From Amblyornis subalaris (taxonomy: Eukaryota; Chordata; Aves; Passeriformes; Ptilonorhynchidae): a stretch of DNA of 64,000 nt. Below the pieces are notes generated by a model, which ran no database searches, was not told where the DNA came from, and saw only the letters and a program-made list of their open reading frames with translations. Made by a program: the position numbers and the translations under genes. The stretch lies in contig JACAXG010000069.1 of the NCBI GenBank assembly GCA_018881555.1, positions 4,077,403-4,141,402 on the forward strand. The letters run 5' to 3'. Below, in pieces: positions 38,075 to 51,208 of the stretch. How positions within the stretch are numbered: position 1 is the first letter of the stretch; each line of letters begins with the position of its first letter.

Positions 38075-38650
38075 ATCATAGAATCAGAGAAACACAGAAT
38101 ATCTCCAGCTGGAAGGAACCTGCAAGGATCATTGAGCCCAACTCCCTGCTCCTCACAAGACTGCCTAAAACGAAACCAAATTACTAAAACCATCATCCAC
38201 GTGCTCCTTGAACCTCTGGTGGGCTTGTTGCCATGATCACTCCCCTGGCGAGTCTGTTCCAGTGACTGGTCAGCCTCTCAGTGAAGAACCATTTCCTGAT
38301 GTCCAGCCTGAACTTTTCCTTAATGCTGCTTGATTCCATTTCCTGGTGTCTTATTGTTGGGCCAGAGAGAGGAGATTGGGACTAGCCCCTCCACTGCTCT
38401 CCTGAAGGAAGTTGTAGGCTGCCATGGAATCACCCTGCACCCTTGTCTTCTCCAAGCCAAAGAAGCCAAGTGAACTCCGTTGCTGCTCCTAAGTTTTACC
38501 CTCAGGATCTTTCACCATCATGGCCACTCTCCTCTGGATGTACTCCAGTGGTTTGATGTTCTTCATGTATTGAGCTGTACAAAACTTCAAACAGGACTTG
38601 AGATGAGGTCACAGTTCCTGGAGAAGAGGTACTTGGGGCCCTGACAAAGC
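38075..38650 (-). mobile_element. CR1 LINE 3' fragment
   Basis: Starts with the reverse-complement CR1 tail ATCATAGAATCAGAGAAACA. It then has AGCTGGAAGGAACCTGCAAG, a CAGCCTCTCAGTGAAGAACC block, and TGGCCACTCTCCTCTGGATG near 38523. The last is the reverse complement of the QRRVTK-type RT end. Truncated at its 5' end near 38650. Confidence 0.92.
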
Positions 38651-39357
38651 TTAGTGTTTCAACTGCACCTCTGTTTAATCTCAGTTGCCTTCCTTTGATG
38701 TCTAGAAAGAAAATGAAGATTCACATCTGTAATTTTGGCTATGGTAAGGTGAATTGTTCTGCCCAGAGCTGCTACGAGTTAATAAGCTGGTCCCCCATGT
38801 TACTTGCCAAAGCTTTTGTGTGAGGGGCCACCATCCATCTGGACTTATGTTTGCAATTGCTCTCTAATGATTCTGTTGAAATTACCTGGTTTAGAAACAT
38901 CCTTGAGACAACCTGTTTAAGGTGTTTTTAAGATTAACTGCATAATTTAACAGAACTGGATAAGGAAACAATTACATATGCACTAATGCTGGTAGGCCTT
39001 TAGGGGAAGCAACAACTTAATTCAAACTGGCTGTGGCTAGATCAGGATGTCTGAAGTATCTGTACATACTTCCTGATCTAAAAATCCTTGTTCTGAAAAT
39101 TACGACTAGGAGTTATCTTCTGAGTGGATTAGTCTTATTACAAGCTATGTTGAGAAACTGTGTTTTCTAATACTTTTGATAAACTCATCAAATTCAACCT
39201 CTAAACTAATTTTTCCTGTTGAAGGGTTTCTGCAGAATTTCTTTATTTTGCAGATTTTTAACATTTAAATTTCTGATCTAAGGTGTTTATGGCTAGTTTA
39301 TAAGTTTTGTTTGTTTGTTTGTTTGTTTGTTTGTTTTTTATGCCAGCATCGTCCTCT
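38651..39357. other. Putative intron or intergenic, no supported feature
   Basis: AT-rich DNA between two CR1 copies, ending with a (GTTT)n microsatellite. Confidence 0.5.
39305..39337. repeat. (GTTT)n microsatellite
   Basis: About eight GTTT units. Confidence 0.9.
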
Positions 39358-39905
39358 AGGTTCACAGAATCACATGGCTGAGGTTGTAAGGGACCTCAAG
39401 ATCATCTAATCCAGCTTGAGCAAGGGTCACCCAAAGCAAGATGCTTGAGACCAGTAAGGTTTTGAGGATCTCCAAGGCTGGAGACTCCACAATCTTACTG
39501 GGTAATCTGTTCCAGTGCTTGGCTGCCCTTGCAGTAAGAAAGTGTTTTCTTACACTGGAATGGAATTTCCTGATTCATGTTCGTTGCTGCTGGTCCTTCC
39601 TTTGGGCACCAATGGGAAAAGTCTGGCTACATCTTCTTTGTGTCCCTTCTATTTGTCCCCAGTCAGGTGTCTGTACAGGCTGATAAGAACCCTCTGAGCA
39701 TTCTCCTCTCCAGACTGAGCAGTGTGGAGTTCACCCACGAGTGTTGGCTCGTGCACCCTTGTTTCACATGACAGATGCTCCGAGCCCTTAATGATCTTTT
39801 CATACATTTGCTGGACTTGCTTTGATCTCCTTGTCTCATTTGGACAGGGGAACATAGAACTGAACACAACACTCCAGATATACAGCTTTGTCATCAAGAC
39901 TTTAC
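39358..39905 (-). mobile_element. CR1 LINE 3' fragment
   Basis: Starts GTTCACAGAATCACATGG, the reverse-complement CR1 tail. The 3'UTR text GGGACCTCAAGATCATCTAA follows, then CTCCACAATCTTACTGGG and a TCTGTTCCAGTGCTTGGCTG block, extending to about 39905. A 160-codon frame on the - strand that overlaps it has no domain match and is incidental. Confidence 0.92.
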
Positions 39906-42900
39906 TTTTTATGCTAAGCTTATTAATAAAGAATACAAAAACCAGGTTATCAAGATTGATCCATTCTACTAAGAAACTTTTGACTTTATTTTTCAACAAT
40001 AAATGTTGACATCTACCATTTCTTTGCCTGCAATGAGCCCTATTTTTAAGCAATTTCTTTTGCTCACAGTATTTCTTTCGTGTAAAAAAATTGTGCTGGG
40101 TAATATGTATCTTTCCTAAATTGAGTTTCATATCTTCCTCTCATTAAAAAATGCTGTAACTAATTAAAATCTAAATAGTTTACTAGAAGGAGCAGAAAAA
40201 CTGTGAACTATTTCAGAAACTTTTCAAGAAGTTTTGCTAGATGTTCCAGAATCAAAGTTTAGGTTAGACAACAGTCTAAAAAATACCCATTTAGAGAGAA
40301 AATTAAAGCCACTATTTAAAAAATAATAGATATCAAGAAATCAAAATTAAGCATTAGTTCTTATTCTAAGCAGAAGGTAAGCCACTTGCAAAGTGGCAAG
40401 ACAAGGAAGTAGATAAGCTTATAGCAAGCAGAGTTAAGAATAAGCAGGAGGTTTGATTATATTCTGATAAAGTAATGGGTCCAGGAAGTGTAAAGAGCCT
40501 TATTTATGGCCTAATATATGTGTGCACTTATTTATAAAAGGATAGGACAGGTTTACATATCTCAAAAGGACCCTTTTGTTCAAAGAAATCTCAGAGCCAG
40601 AATCAAACAGCATGTATACTGGGTGGTCACAGGGGATTTCATACATTACATATTTAGTGAATATTCTGTTAAACTGAAACCAGTGCTCCTAGTGACAATG
40701 GGAGCATCAATGCCAGTTGACAGTGGCACCTAAACAAAATTTTTGCCTCCTATACATAGTTTTTATTTCCTATTAGAAAACATAATTTTATCACTCTTGC
40801 TTTTGAAATAGTCTTAGTCAATAGTATGTTGCATTGCATAATGACCCTCCAAATCAAGAGGCAGGATTTTTTTTGCCAGTATGTTTCATTTTATTTCCTA
40901 ACAATGCTATCTTTCATCTATCTTGGATGATGAGGTAGGCGTTCATGCTCTATGTCACACCTCTCCAAGTTGTTTGTTCTGTTACTTTACACATTATATA
41001 ATGTTTGCTGGAGAAAGGCAATGGCTATGATATCCTTTTTGAATGGAAGTGTTTCATAATGTGTTTGAAGACTATGATTCAGCTTAGCCTTTTATATCAT
41101 GTTGATACTGAATTACCTGCTCTCACATTTCAAGACTCACTCAACCTAATATGACACATAGTCCTTGATTCTGAGACTTGCCAGTAAACTGATTAACAAA
41201 GAAACACCTGCATGACTAGGACTATTTTTGCATTCAAAGTTTTGCTTCATTTCTGTCCTTGAATTTTATGCTTTTTCCTCCAATTTGCGTCTGAAAGGGC
41301 AGCCTTTTCCTCCCTGCTCCCATCAGGCATACGTTATAGGAGGCAATGTGTTTTCTCCAGGGAGAGCATTCATTTTGTCAAAAATACCAAAGAAATATTC
41401 CAAAGAAAACAGAAGGCACACTTCTTCCTGCTCTGATTTAAAAGCACTTTTCACATTAGTCACAGTCCTTTTCAGGGCAGAGGGAGGTGGGGCCCCTCGT
41501 TTTCATTCTTAAACCATTTTGAACCAATCCAATATGTTTATACTCAGTCCTGAAGTTTAACTACTCCGTGCTTGTGGTGTTTGTTTAATTTCTCAAACAT
41601 TTCCACAGGAAATTTTGCTCTCTCCATTTTGGAACAGAGAACAGAATGATGTAAGTTCTGGTGGTTCCCACAAACTGCTCCAAGCAGTGGAAAGAGCAGC
41701 CCTCAGGCTCCTTGATGAGATGAAGGATATTCATGACTCCTGATTCAGTTCTGCCTTGTTCATGTTGGCATTGAATTTCCTATTGACTTGATTGGAAGAA
41801 GAGTCAAACTCACCAAAATGACATTGAGAAGCATGATGCAAATTGTATCCTCACAAAATCATTGCTTACATCAGTCTATGGGAGACAGATAGTGAATTGT
41901 TGGCTTTTTTGGAAGTTGCTGTTTCATTTTGCACCACTGGAGAACCTGCAGAAAAAAAGTGGAAGGCAGAGGCAAGGGCTGTGTGAATTGCTTAGAGATG
42001 ATTGCTGAATTTCATGTTGGGCAAGTGCTTTACAAAATGCCTATGCTTCTGGGAACTAATAAATTAAAAAAATGCACATAACCAAGACAGGTAAAACGCA
42101 GGAGGACTTCTTCCTTGCACTGTACTTTCCTCAAAAAGTACGGAATAGTCATGTCCCAATCCCTTGTATCAGGATTCAAATTAAATCTCTTAATGCTAGC
42201 AGTGGGTGACTAGTGAGGAGGTATTCTCAGATATTATTTTCTCTTTTTAACATTCTGGTAGTGCCAGGGAAGTATAAAACAGCTTGGAACTGAGGATTGG
42301 GATGCCACAATGGTAGGTTTGTTAATTCCTTCATAGGAAATGCCTAAATTAATACTCCTGTAAATCACAGCTGGGAAAAAACATGTAAATTTAATATCAT
42401 CACTTTGCTGCCATGTGGTAGAAGTTGGGGCCTTACTTGCTATTTGGCCTTTGGAGAGAAATCATCAGTCCTTCTTAACAGGTGCTGATAAGCCACACAC
42501 AAACAATTCTGGTTTTTTCAAGTATCTTCAGTCCTGATTCCAGTCTGTTCACTTGAAATAACTTTTAGAAGACTATGACTTTCTATCAACTATAGGCTAT
42601 GCAAAAGACTTGAAAAAGTCTATGAAAACAAAAAATTTGTTTAATACAACATACTAAATGCAAATGTAATAAGGTAGTGATGTCGTAAAATGGTTTAAGT
42701 TTGACATTCACTTAAAACTAAATTTTTATAATGTGTCCTTTGATTCTTTGAAAAGTTGGCCAGTTCACTACTGTGGTCCGTAAGTATGGAAAAGAACATG
42801 AGATTCTGACATTTACCTTCTGCATTAGAGCACATCTCTTCATTCATCACCTCTGAAACATTTTCTTGTAGGCAGGTTGCACTTTGGTCTTGGTTGCAGT

Positions 42901-43229
42901 TCTCATATAATTGGTGTTCAATACAGAAACTATGACAGCAGCTTAGTCAGGAGTTGGCCCATGGCCCCACTTCTTTTCTAACTGGGGAAGTCTATAGTGA
43001 GAATGTATAAGATTGTATGTGCTGATGTGTTATTAAAACTCTAATTTTAGTAGTGTACAAGCTAGGAAATTTCAAACATTTTCAGAGATGTCTCTTCTGT
43101 CATTTTTCACTTTTATACCCTGATAAGATATTGAATTGCGTAATCCCAAAACATCAGATGCCAAGATGTAGCATGCCACAGTCAAAACTGAACTACACTG
43201 TTGTCTGTAGTGAGCCATGCAAATATGTA
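39906..43229. other. Putative intron or intergenic, no supported feature
   Basis: AT-rich. No gene, RNA or known repeat could be supported. Confidence 0.5.
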
Positions 43230-43372
43230 ACTACATGCATATAATTATATGTTCACATATAATATACACATACATGTATATGTATGAATTTTATATAAAT
43301 AATATAAATAGATATTATATGTAAATATTTGTATTTATTATAAATTTATGTGTATATATATAAACGCACAGA
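43230..43372. repeat. AT-rich low-complexity tract
   Basis: About 140 bp of ATATA/TATAT alternation with scattered ACAT units. Confidence 0.8.
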
Positions 43373-46300
43373 ATAGTGCTCTATCATACTGTGTTTGGGG
43401 ATGTGCATGCAATATAAAAGAACACTTAATTGTGATGCGTACCACTGCTATTTTAAAGGCACTTGGAATTATCCTATGTGAACACCAGAGAGAATGGATT
43501 TAATGTCTGTGCAGAAAGCGGTAAAATAAGAGACAACTTAATTCTATAAACGCAATCCTCAGTTGGACCAAAGCTTCTTTAAGAGGGGCCTAATCATATC
43601 TACATTTATATCTGCCTTAATGCTCTTGTGTTTTGTTTGCGTTATATAAAGGAGCCAAAATGTGGATAAGTCTGTCTTTGTAGTTAGTATTATTGCACTT
43701 CTGTTAAAGGTCTTTTTTGTTTTGGTTTTGGTTTGGAGGGCAAATTGTATATAATTATTTTTTACTTGTTTGGTTAAGAATTACAATATCAATACCATGC
43801 GCTGAATTACCTCACAGACTGCTGAAACTAGATACAGCTCAGACCACCTTAGCTTCCAGACCACTTCAGCATTACTTTAGCATTATTGTCTGAATCTTTC
43901 TCAGTTACGATTTGTAATGTTTAAGAATGTTGTGCTAATCAACCAAAATTCCCTCAACTATTGAGTGTAACTTTTTCTCATAAAAAAATCTAAGGACAAC
44001 ATAGTGGAATGTTTTCTTTTTACAGTCTACATTTCTTTTTATTTATTGATTTGATTTCTGCAGCACCAATTTGATTTTGTAGTGTTTAAGCATACACTAG
44101 TGTCTCTAAATCACTCATGAACCTTTTAGTAGTGCAGTTTAGTGCTAATAGTGCTAATAGTTTAGAGAAGCTGCCAGAAACCAGTCAGAGCAGTAGGATG
44201 CCCTTAGATATATCTTGCATGTTTGTGTATTATTTAACAAGTGCCTTTATTTGGGACTCAATTGTACTGCATGGGTTCTTCATTCTATTTTGTTGTGGAA
44301 CAAGTAAAAGATGCGTGACCCACAGCTCTAAGTACCTCTCAGCATTTAGCCTGGTGGAAACCTACAAGCTTCAGCTGATCAGATTTTCTCATTGTTAATG
44401 CTCCTATTTACATATTCTCCCACAGAAAACAGAGACACTCTGGGGACCAGTGTTATGAAACCCCACGTGAGTTGTCCTTCATTGTTTCCAGCCCTTCCAT
44501 GTCTCAGGCCTCATCCTCTTTGAACGCCTGCAAGACAAGAGGGACTATGTAGCATGCCTGGAATGTTTCTAAATCCAGGAAATAATAGACCAAAGAGGGA
44601 ATTAGATCCCAGAGCCTAGGGCCTCACATGAGGAGTACTCTGGCACTCCTGAACTCCCAAGTAGTTTGGGAAGTGTCAGATTTGGGGTTCTGCTTCTGGG
44701 CCACATGTATCCAACACATATCTAGTTGTAAGTTACAAGCAATATAAAGAAGAAAATAAGGGAGATGTAATTACTTTTTCCTAGTATTGCTTAGCAGCCC
44801 TAATTCTGAAGGCCAGAAGATTTTTCTCTTCAAACATAACTACATCTTAAGAGAGAATATGTATTTAATAAAATAATGTTTTCTGCTTATTAAATACAGC
44901 TCATTAAACTCATTGTTTGGATATTGAAAGAGGAAAATTCTAAATTAAATAGAAGTCAGTATAAGAACATGAACATCTCAGAGAGACCATGATTTTTCCT
45001 ATTATTAGACTAAGATTTATTCTTTCTAGAACACATAATGCAGCGGTTAAGAGCCAAGTGTTTGCCCTGTACTTTGGCCCAATACTGCAGATGTGTGCAG
45101 AGACTGTGGAAGACTCAGTCTTCTTTGTGGACTTGATTGAAATATCACATTTCTTATACATTGCAGCCTTTCCTAAGAGTTATAGCTAGAACATAGAATT
45201 TCCATTTTTTTCAGAAAATTTTTATGAAACAAACAATTGCATGAGTTCAGAGCAATTACACTTTGGATAAAGCAAGAATTGAGAGAAGTGTGTTTTGGGA
45301 CAGTTTTTATTTAGGTTAATTTTAAGGAAGTATACAGAATTTTATTTTTCATGCTTTTATTAGCTGTGTATTCTTCCATAAGAAAGACTATGTGCTGCTA
45401 CTACTAGTGAGTCAAAGTATTTTTGTTGTAAAATCCTTGGTGCAAGCTAAAAGATTCTAGTTTAGATTGCCACCAGATTTTTGCCAACAAAACAGCTGGA
45501 TACTTGGAACTCATCTGTTTGTTACTGTTAGTATAAAATAAAGTGGAATAGGCACTACAGAATAAGTCTGTCCAAAGACACTCAAATCGTGACACTCACT
45601 TTTGGCTTCCAGCATGAATTAGACGCAGGAAAGCTCAGTTTTGCATTGGATACTAAGAAATTTAGTCTTCCATGGCTTTTCAATCCTTTGACAAATGTTT
45701 GTCAAATAAACTTATTTTTTATGACAGGCTAGCTTTCCAACCCATTTTGCTGCTGTGTTGATAGATGCCAGCCCAGGGTAAGGGCAGGACCTATGTGCTA
45801 GCATTCCCCCATGCACACATCACTGCTTCTCCTTTCTTGAGTCAGATGAGTTTCTCCAATACACCTTTCCACCTGCCAGAGCACGAAGAGCAAGTAGAGG
45901 GAAGGAAGAATTGCCAGTGTTGGTAGCAGCTGGCTGTTAAATTTGCTTGGCAATAAAGTCAAACCGTGTTATCAGTAACCCAGCCATGGAATTCATCTGT
46001 CATACAAGAGAATCACATCACATCTTCTGTATCCAGGTCCTATAGGGGAAGAGATAGGATATGAATCTCCTAGATAGCAAGAATAAAGAGCAATTTTACT
46101 GTAAAGCAAGATTTTCAGATGGTGACCCATAAGACATCTCTACACTTTAGGGCACAAAATTTGACTCCAACAGCTGCCAATCCTTAGAAAAGATCTAGGT
46201 TGTAGTGTCACCCAAGCCTTTCGTGTAACTCAGACTTAAAAGATTCTAGAGGCTCCCATTTGGATTGGCTCTGCTAGGCACTGTAATATCTACCACCCAT

Positions 46301-47212
46301 GTTTTCATCTCTTCCGAGCAAATGGGTCGTGCTGCCAATGCTATTGAGGAGGTCAGAGATGGCTGCTTAAGATGGAGTCCACACCACCTTCTTTTGCACA
46401 GCATTACAGGCTGAGGAAGAATCACTTGCACTTTGTGCTATGCCAGAAAACAGCTGTCCTCTTGAGAGATTGAACCGGTCACTCCTTCACACCATGCACA
46501 GTGTTGAGCATTTCTTCTGCACAGACTCCTCTCTCAAGCTGTTGGCTCTGTATCCCTTCAGCTAAGGGTGAGCCTTCCAGAGACAGCAAGATTCTGTCCC
46601 TAAGGCTGTTCTATCCCATCGCCATCCTGAGTCAGATCCCCTTCATACAGATAGTTTTTCCCCTACTTCATGCACTGGATTTTTCTTCTGTGCTTCTAAT
46701 TCATCTGTGTCTTTAACAAGTACTAGGGTAGAGATTCATCTTGCCTACCTCCTACAATTGAGCCCTAACACCTCATTACAAAGAAATGACAGTTTAAGGG
46801 TGAAATTTATTTGACTGAACTGAAACATGCAGTTTGGGAAAAAATTAACTGTAACCCTAGAAATACCTTCTTGTTTCTGTAGTGTTAATGGAATGCTATA
46901 TGAGTAGATCATCCATAAACAACTTACTATGAATTTACAATTCAGTTAATCCCAAATGTAGGTACTGTTCCTCTCCTCCTTCTTCTCATGCTGTAACGTA
47001 ACAGTCCTCACACACAAAATTATGTGACTCCCCCTCATTAGTCCAGGGGCACACATGGGTGCTTCGGGTGGGTGCTTCATGCTCTTCAAACTGGACACCT
47101 CAAAAATCTTAAGAATCTAGTACAGCAGTCCTCACAGCCAAGAGAACGGCATTCAGTAGACATTTTTTCTCCAATGTAAAATGCATTTGCACTGTATTTC
47201 ATTAGTAGTAAT

Positions 47213-47240
47213 TACTCTAGTAATTTTCATTACTAGAGTA
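47213..47240. repeat. Perfect 12-bp inverted repeat, 4-nt loop
   Basis: TACTCTAGTAAT, spacer TTTC, ATTACTAGAGTA. It can form a short hairpin or cruciform. Confidence 0.85.
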
Positions 47241-49971
47241 GGCTTGCTTTTCACACAACATAAACGCTTAGTAAAAAAGATCCTGTCCTTGTTTTCAGAA
47301 ATAAACACATTATGTTTCTATGTTTTGTGTTTCAGTATAGATTTTTATATTTTCTTTGCCTGCCACTTTCCAGAGTGATACTTTGCTTATTGGATTTTAT
47401 CATGAACTGCTTGGTATTGACCAAACAGCTTGAAAGAAATTTGTAAACCAGAAAGAAACATGTTGGAGAGCCTTTATAAATACACAAGAGGATCTTTTCA
47501 TTGCATTTGGAAATTAAAAGTGTTTGTATTGAGATCATATGGCAGAAATAGGGAACCAATTTTTAACATGCATATGTGGTTAACCTGTTTGTCTATAGGA
47601 AAAAAATGCCAATAAGGAAAGAAAAATCCGTGATATATATTAAAAAAATCTTAGTTATAATAAAACAAGTTTTATTAATGCCAACATTGTGTGTATAAAT
47701 CTCTATGTAGATATGAGTTATTGAACATCACATAAAGGAGAGTATTCTGGTCTCTTAAGTCAGTGCTGTCCCACACAACGGTAAAACTGGGGAAAAAATG
47801 CCACAGCATCCTGGCAACAGAATCTCCTTGGAGTTGTATGATGGGGAGGTAGGATTTCGTGCTCTCATGAATACCTATGAAGCAAAGCACATGGAGAGAA
47901 CTTCCCCGGCTAAAGGAACAGCAGGGTGCCTGTTGAATTGCTTTTCTTATTATTCTTTCTCTGTCAGTATAACACCTTCCAAAGTCCCACACGCATCATT
48001 CAGGCCTCTCACAGCCTCCCTCCTCAGGGCAGGGTATGGGTGCTGTTGTGAGCTGCAGAAGAGAAGTTCAAGAACACTGAATGACCCTTTGCTGCAAACT
48101 GGGACACACAGGGTCACCTTGCTTGGGCTTGCTCTCACTTTTCCTGTGTTTGTTTCACAGAAAGTGTGTTCATTTTTAGTGAAACTTTGTGCTAGCTGTA
48201 GGCACTGTACAGTTCAAAAGTACCTTTGTGTGTAAGCTGGCAATGTTTTTGAGAATCTCTCTGGAGCCTTTACCTTCTCACTCAGCCTCTTGTCCAAAAC
48301 CATGGAAACACATAGGTCCAGAACCTGGCCATGGAAGCTGCTGTGCCACACACGAAGAAAGTATTTATGTACATAATGTATACTTTTTAAGTATTCCTGT
48401 AGGTGCTTAAGTCCTCTTCTTCTTGGAAGTCAGCAGCTTGCCTCAGAATATCCTTGAGGTAGCCCAGGGAGATGTTGCTATAAGTAATTCTTGTTCCGAG
48501 TGTATAAAATGCTTATATAACAAAAGCACATATTTTCTTTTGGCTTTATATGGAACTATTTTCTTTTTCTCTTTGCTTGGTATTTTCATGGATAAATACC
48601 TAAAATGCTGGGGATGTTGCCTGGGAAAGGATACCCTTGGATTTCATGGGACAGCTCTCACCTCTGTTAGTGAACCATGATCAATTTTTTGTTTTGTTGT
48701 TCCATGTACTTGACTATTCATAAGAAAATAAAAAAGAAATTGACTTTTCTTCTGTTGTTCTATACCAGAATAAAATTAGCATTGCATCATCCGTTAAACT
48801 TGATTACAGTTTTCTTTCCTAACATGGAAGTAGAAAGTTAGGAAAGAAGTATATGAGAACCCTTTAAAACTAATCTCTTTCTCTATGCATGCAGAAATTC
48901 TTCTAATTTAACTGTTTTTGAACATGCAAAATGTTTACTTTAAAAAGCTGAATCCCTGTTTTCTGTTGAGTGTAAGGAAAAGTTTGTAAAAGGATTCCAC
49001 TTCAGTGACTAAAATATGAACATATATATTTACAAGAAGAAACTACGCAGTTATAGGTAGTTTTAAACTCATGCAATGGTGACTACCTGCATGATTCAAT
49101 GCACTTAGAAGTCAGTGGGAGGACTTCTATCACTTCTGAGGGTACTGGATGAATTGGCACTATAGGCCTTCGTTTTGGAGCCTAATCTGTTTAAGCTTGG
49201 ATATATTAATGGATGTAGATGTCTTCCTGTGTTCACAAATGTAATACTGCATCATTTTAAAGAAAATAAAGCAATGCAAATGGACATCCTCTCCTGCATT
49301 AAACGAGGTTCTGTCAATATTTGCTTTGAATGGCTGTTTGCTTAGTGCAGCTAACATGGAGCATAGCCTACTTTGTCCACAGAATGACATTTCTAAGTGT
49401 TGAGTAAATGGCTAAGAAATTATAAAATTACTTGTTCAAAATTTAGCCAAAGGCATAATGCCAATTTCTAGACTGTATGTGTATTACAGGTAGTAAGTAG
49501 TTTTTGTTTCATTGCTGAAGTGTAACAAACCAGCAGAAAGCAGAAGGGTCACAGGATTTTGTTCCCCTGTTGTTAAGAGAAATACCGTATTAAACCCTTT
49601 TTCTATAACTTTTCTTTTTAAGTCACACTGAACAGGAAGTATAAAAAATATCTCGCTGAGATTGTTTATACTTTTTATACAGTATTTTCTATGCACAAAA
49701 ATATAATTGTGAATCCAGCAGTGCACACACGAAGAAAACAACCCGTTAGGGGTTTTTTTCTTTTTTTTTTCCCCCATTGTTTATTTTATAACATACTGCA
49801 CTTCTATTTTTAGGATAATGTTTCACAGCACAAGCTGCCCTGTTTCTATCCAGGTTCCTTCCTATAGGAAACTGGTGCTTCTGTGCCCACAGTCATACTA
49901 CTTTATCAGTTTAATTTCTCAACTTTTTTTTTTTTTAATGATGATTAAAAATTCTAGATGTGGGTTACTAA

Positions 49972-50010
49972 TGCAGGCCACTTGCAGGCCACTTGCAGGC
50001 CGCTTGCAGG
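49972..50010. repeat. 11-bp minisatellite, about 3.5 copies
   Basis: The unit TTGCAGGCCAC is repeated with one A-to-G change, and the last copy is partial. Confidence 0.88.
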
Positions 50011-50311
50011 TGATGAAGATCATTCTTACTGCATGTAATGTATTCAGTACATAAACAATTGCTGTGATTTCAGCTAGATGGTCTTAAGGAAGCCCTAATG
50101 TGGTTTTACCTCACATTATCAACCTTCAGAATAATATTTAGATATTAGTCTTTAATAATAGCCATGTATAATCAGTTATAAATAAAGCATAAATTTCTGG
50201 ATAATGGTATATGTTTTGGAGTAGGAACCATATTTTTTCCATGTTAACAGGTTATGAGAATATAACCACATATCACTGGCTTTTAATTATTGGTCATACT
50301 TTGTGTTTCAG

Positions 50312-50436
50312 TCAATAAATCAGCTTATAAAATAGTTGTAATAGGAATGAAAATGAATATGACTGAACTGGTTACTGCTATCTCTGTTATCACTGAACTG
50401 CAGAATGAGACTATCTGTTCATGTGGAAATCAAAAG
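50312..50436 (+). CDS. Candidate novel gene, exon b
   Basis: A 125-nt block between TTTGTGTTTCAG (acceptor 50310-50311) and CAAAAG|GTAAGT (donor 50437), both strong. The first two bases complete a Val codon with the G left by exon a. Then 41 codons stay open: N-K-S-A-Y, KIVVIGMKMNMTELVTAISV, ITELQNETICSCGNQK. The hydrophobic strand KIVVIG, followed by an amphipathic helix (MTELVTAISVITEL), is what is expected in an Alba-type domain. It ends in phase 0, matching the block at 63011. The intron to exon a would be 15.5 kb. Confidence 0.55.
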
Positions 50437-51139
50437 GTAAGTTCATGCAGATTATTTTACAATTAGTTGCTGACAAGTGCATCTTGGTGTTTCCTGTGCA
50501 CTTCTCCAGGTGTTCCTTCGGTCTGAAATTTATGGGAAACCCCCCCATCATACTTTTCAACCTGTTAGCTCTAATTATGATTTCATGTTCAGCATCTACT
50601 TTTCTCATAGCCATGCTGACATATCTGTCTCTGTGGGGGCTGTTATGATGAAATAGCGACTGGTCTATAACTGCAACAACTCCTGAGTTAACTTAAAAGC
50701 AGGGAATAACCTTTTATGGATGAGCTGAAAATCCTGAGCCTCAGTGTACTGCAACTGCATATAGAGTGGATGAAATCTTGGCTTCACTACATGCAAGTGG
50801 CAAAGATCCCACCACCTTCTTCAGCAGAGCCGAGATTTCACTAATTGAGTATTTGAGGTAGTAATCCCTCTGAAAGGCTGACTTGTGGAGAGGCATTGGC
50901 AGACCAGCAGCCATCCTACTGCAAGCCCTTTCCTCCCAGCTGATGAATTGGAAGCGGCATCTCCTGTCAGACTCTGATAAGGGGCACTGATCGAGAAGTT
51001 TCTGGGTACAAGAAACAGCAGCACAGAAGAAGTGAAATGACTGATTTCAACATGCAGGCTCATTAAAAGTACTACACAGTGGGCATATTTCACTATAATT
51101 TGTTTTGAAACAAATATATGTGTTCAACAGCAACAGTTA
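50437..51139. other. Putative intron, no supported feature
   Basis: No repeat or gene recognised. Confidence 0.45.
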
Positions 51140-51208
51140 ATAAGGAGAGAGGTGAGAACGACTTGGTGATCCTAAAGGTCTTTTCCAACTTAAATGATTC
51201 TATGAAAG
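51140..51208 (+). mobile_element. CR1 LINE 3' terminal scrap
   Basis: About 60 bp matching the CR1 end: GGTGATCCTAAAGGTCTTTT, then CCAACTTAAATGATTCTATG. Confidence 0.8.

Larger units (their letters stand above)
43373..50311. other. Putative intron or intergenic, few features
   Basis: AT-rich DNA. It holds a perfect 12-bp inverted repeat (47213-47240) and an 11-bp tandem repeat (49972-50010). The 145-codon frame at 47798-48235 does not look like a known protein and was not called. Confidence 0.5.

Noticed and set aside
39649..40131. 160-codon - strand frame
   Set aside because: It straddles the CR1 end and AT-rich DNA, with no homology and low-quality composition.
47798..48235. 145-codon + strand frame
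   Set aside because: No splice context, no recognised motif and Cys/Ser-rich random-looking text. Not enough to call it a gene.
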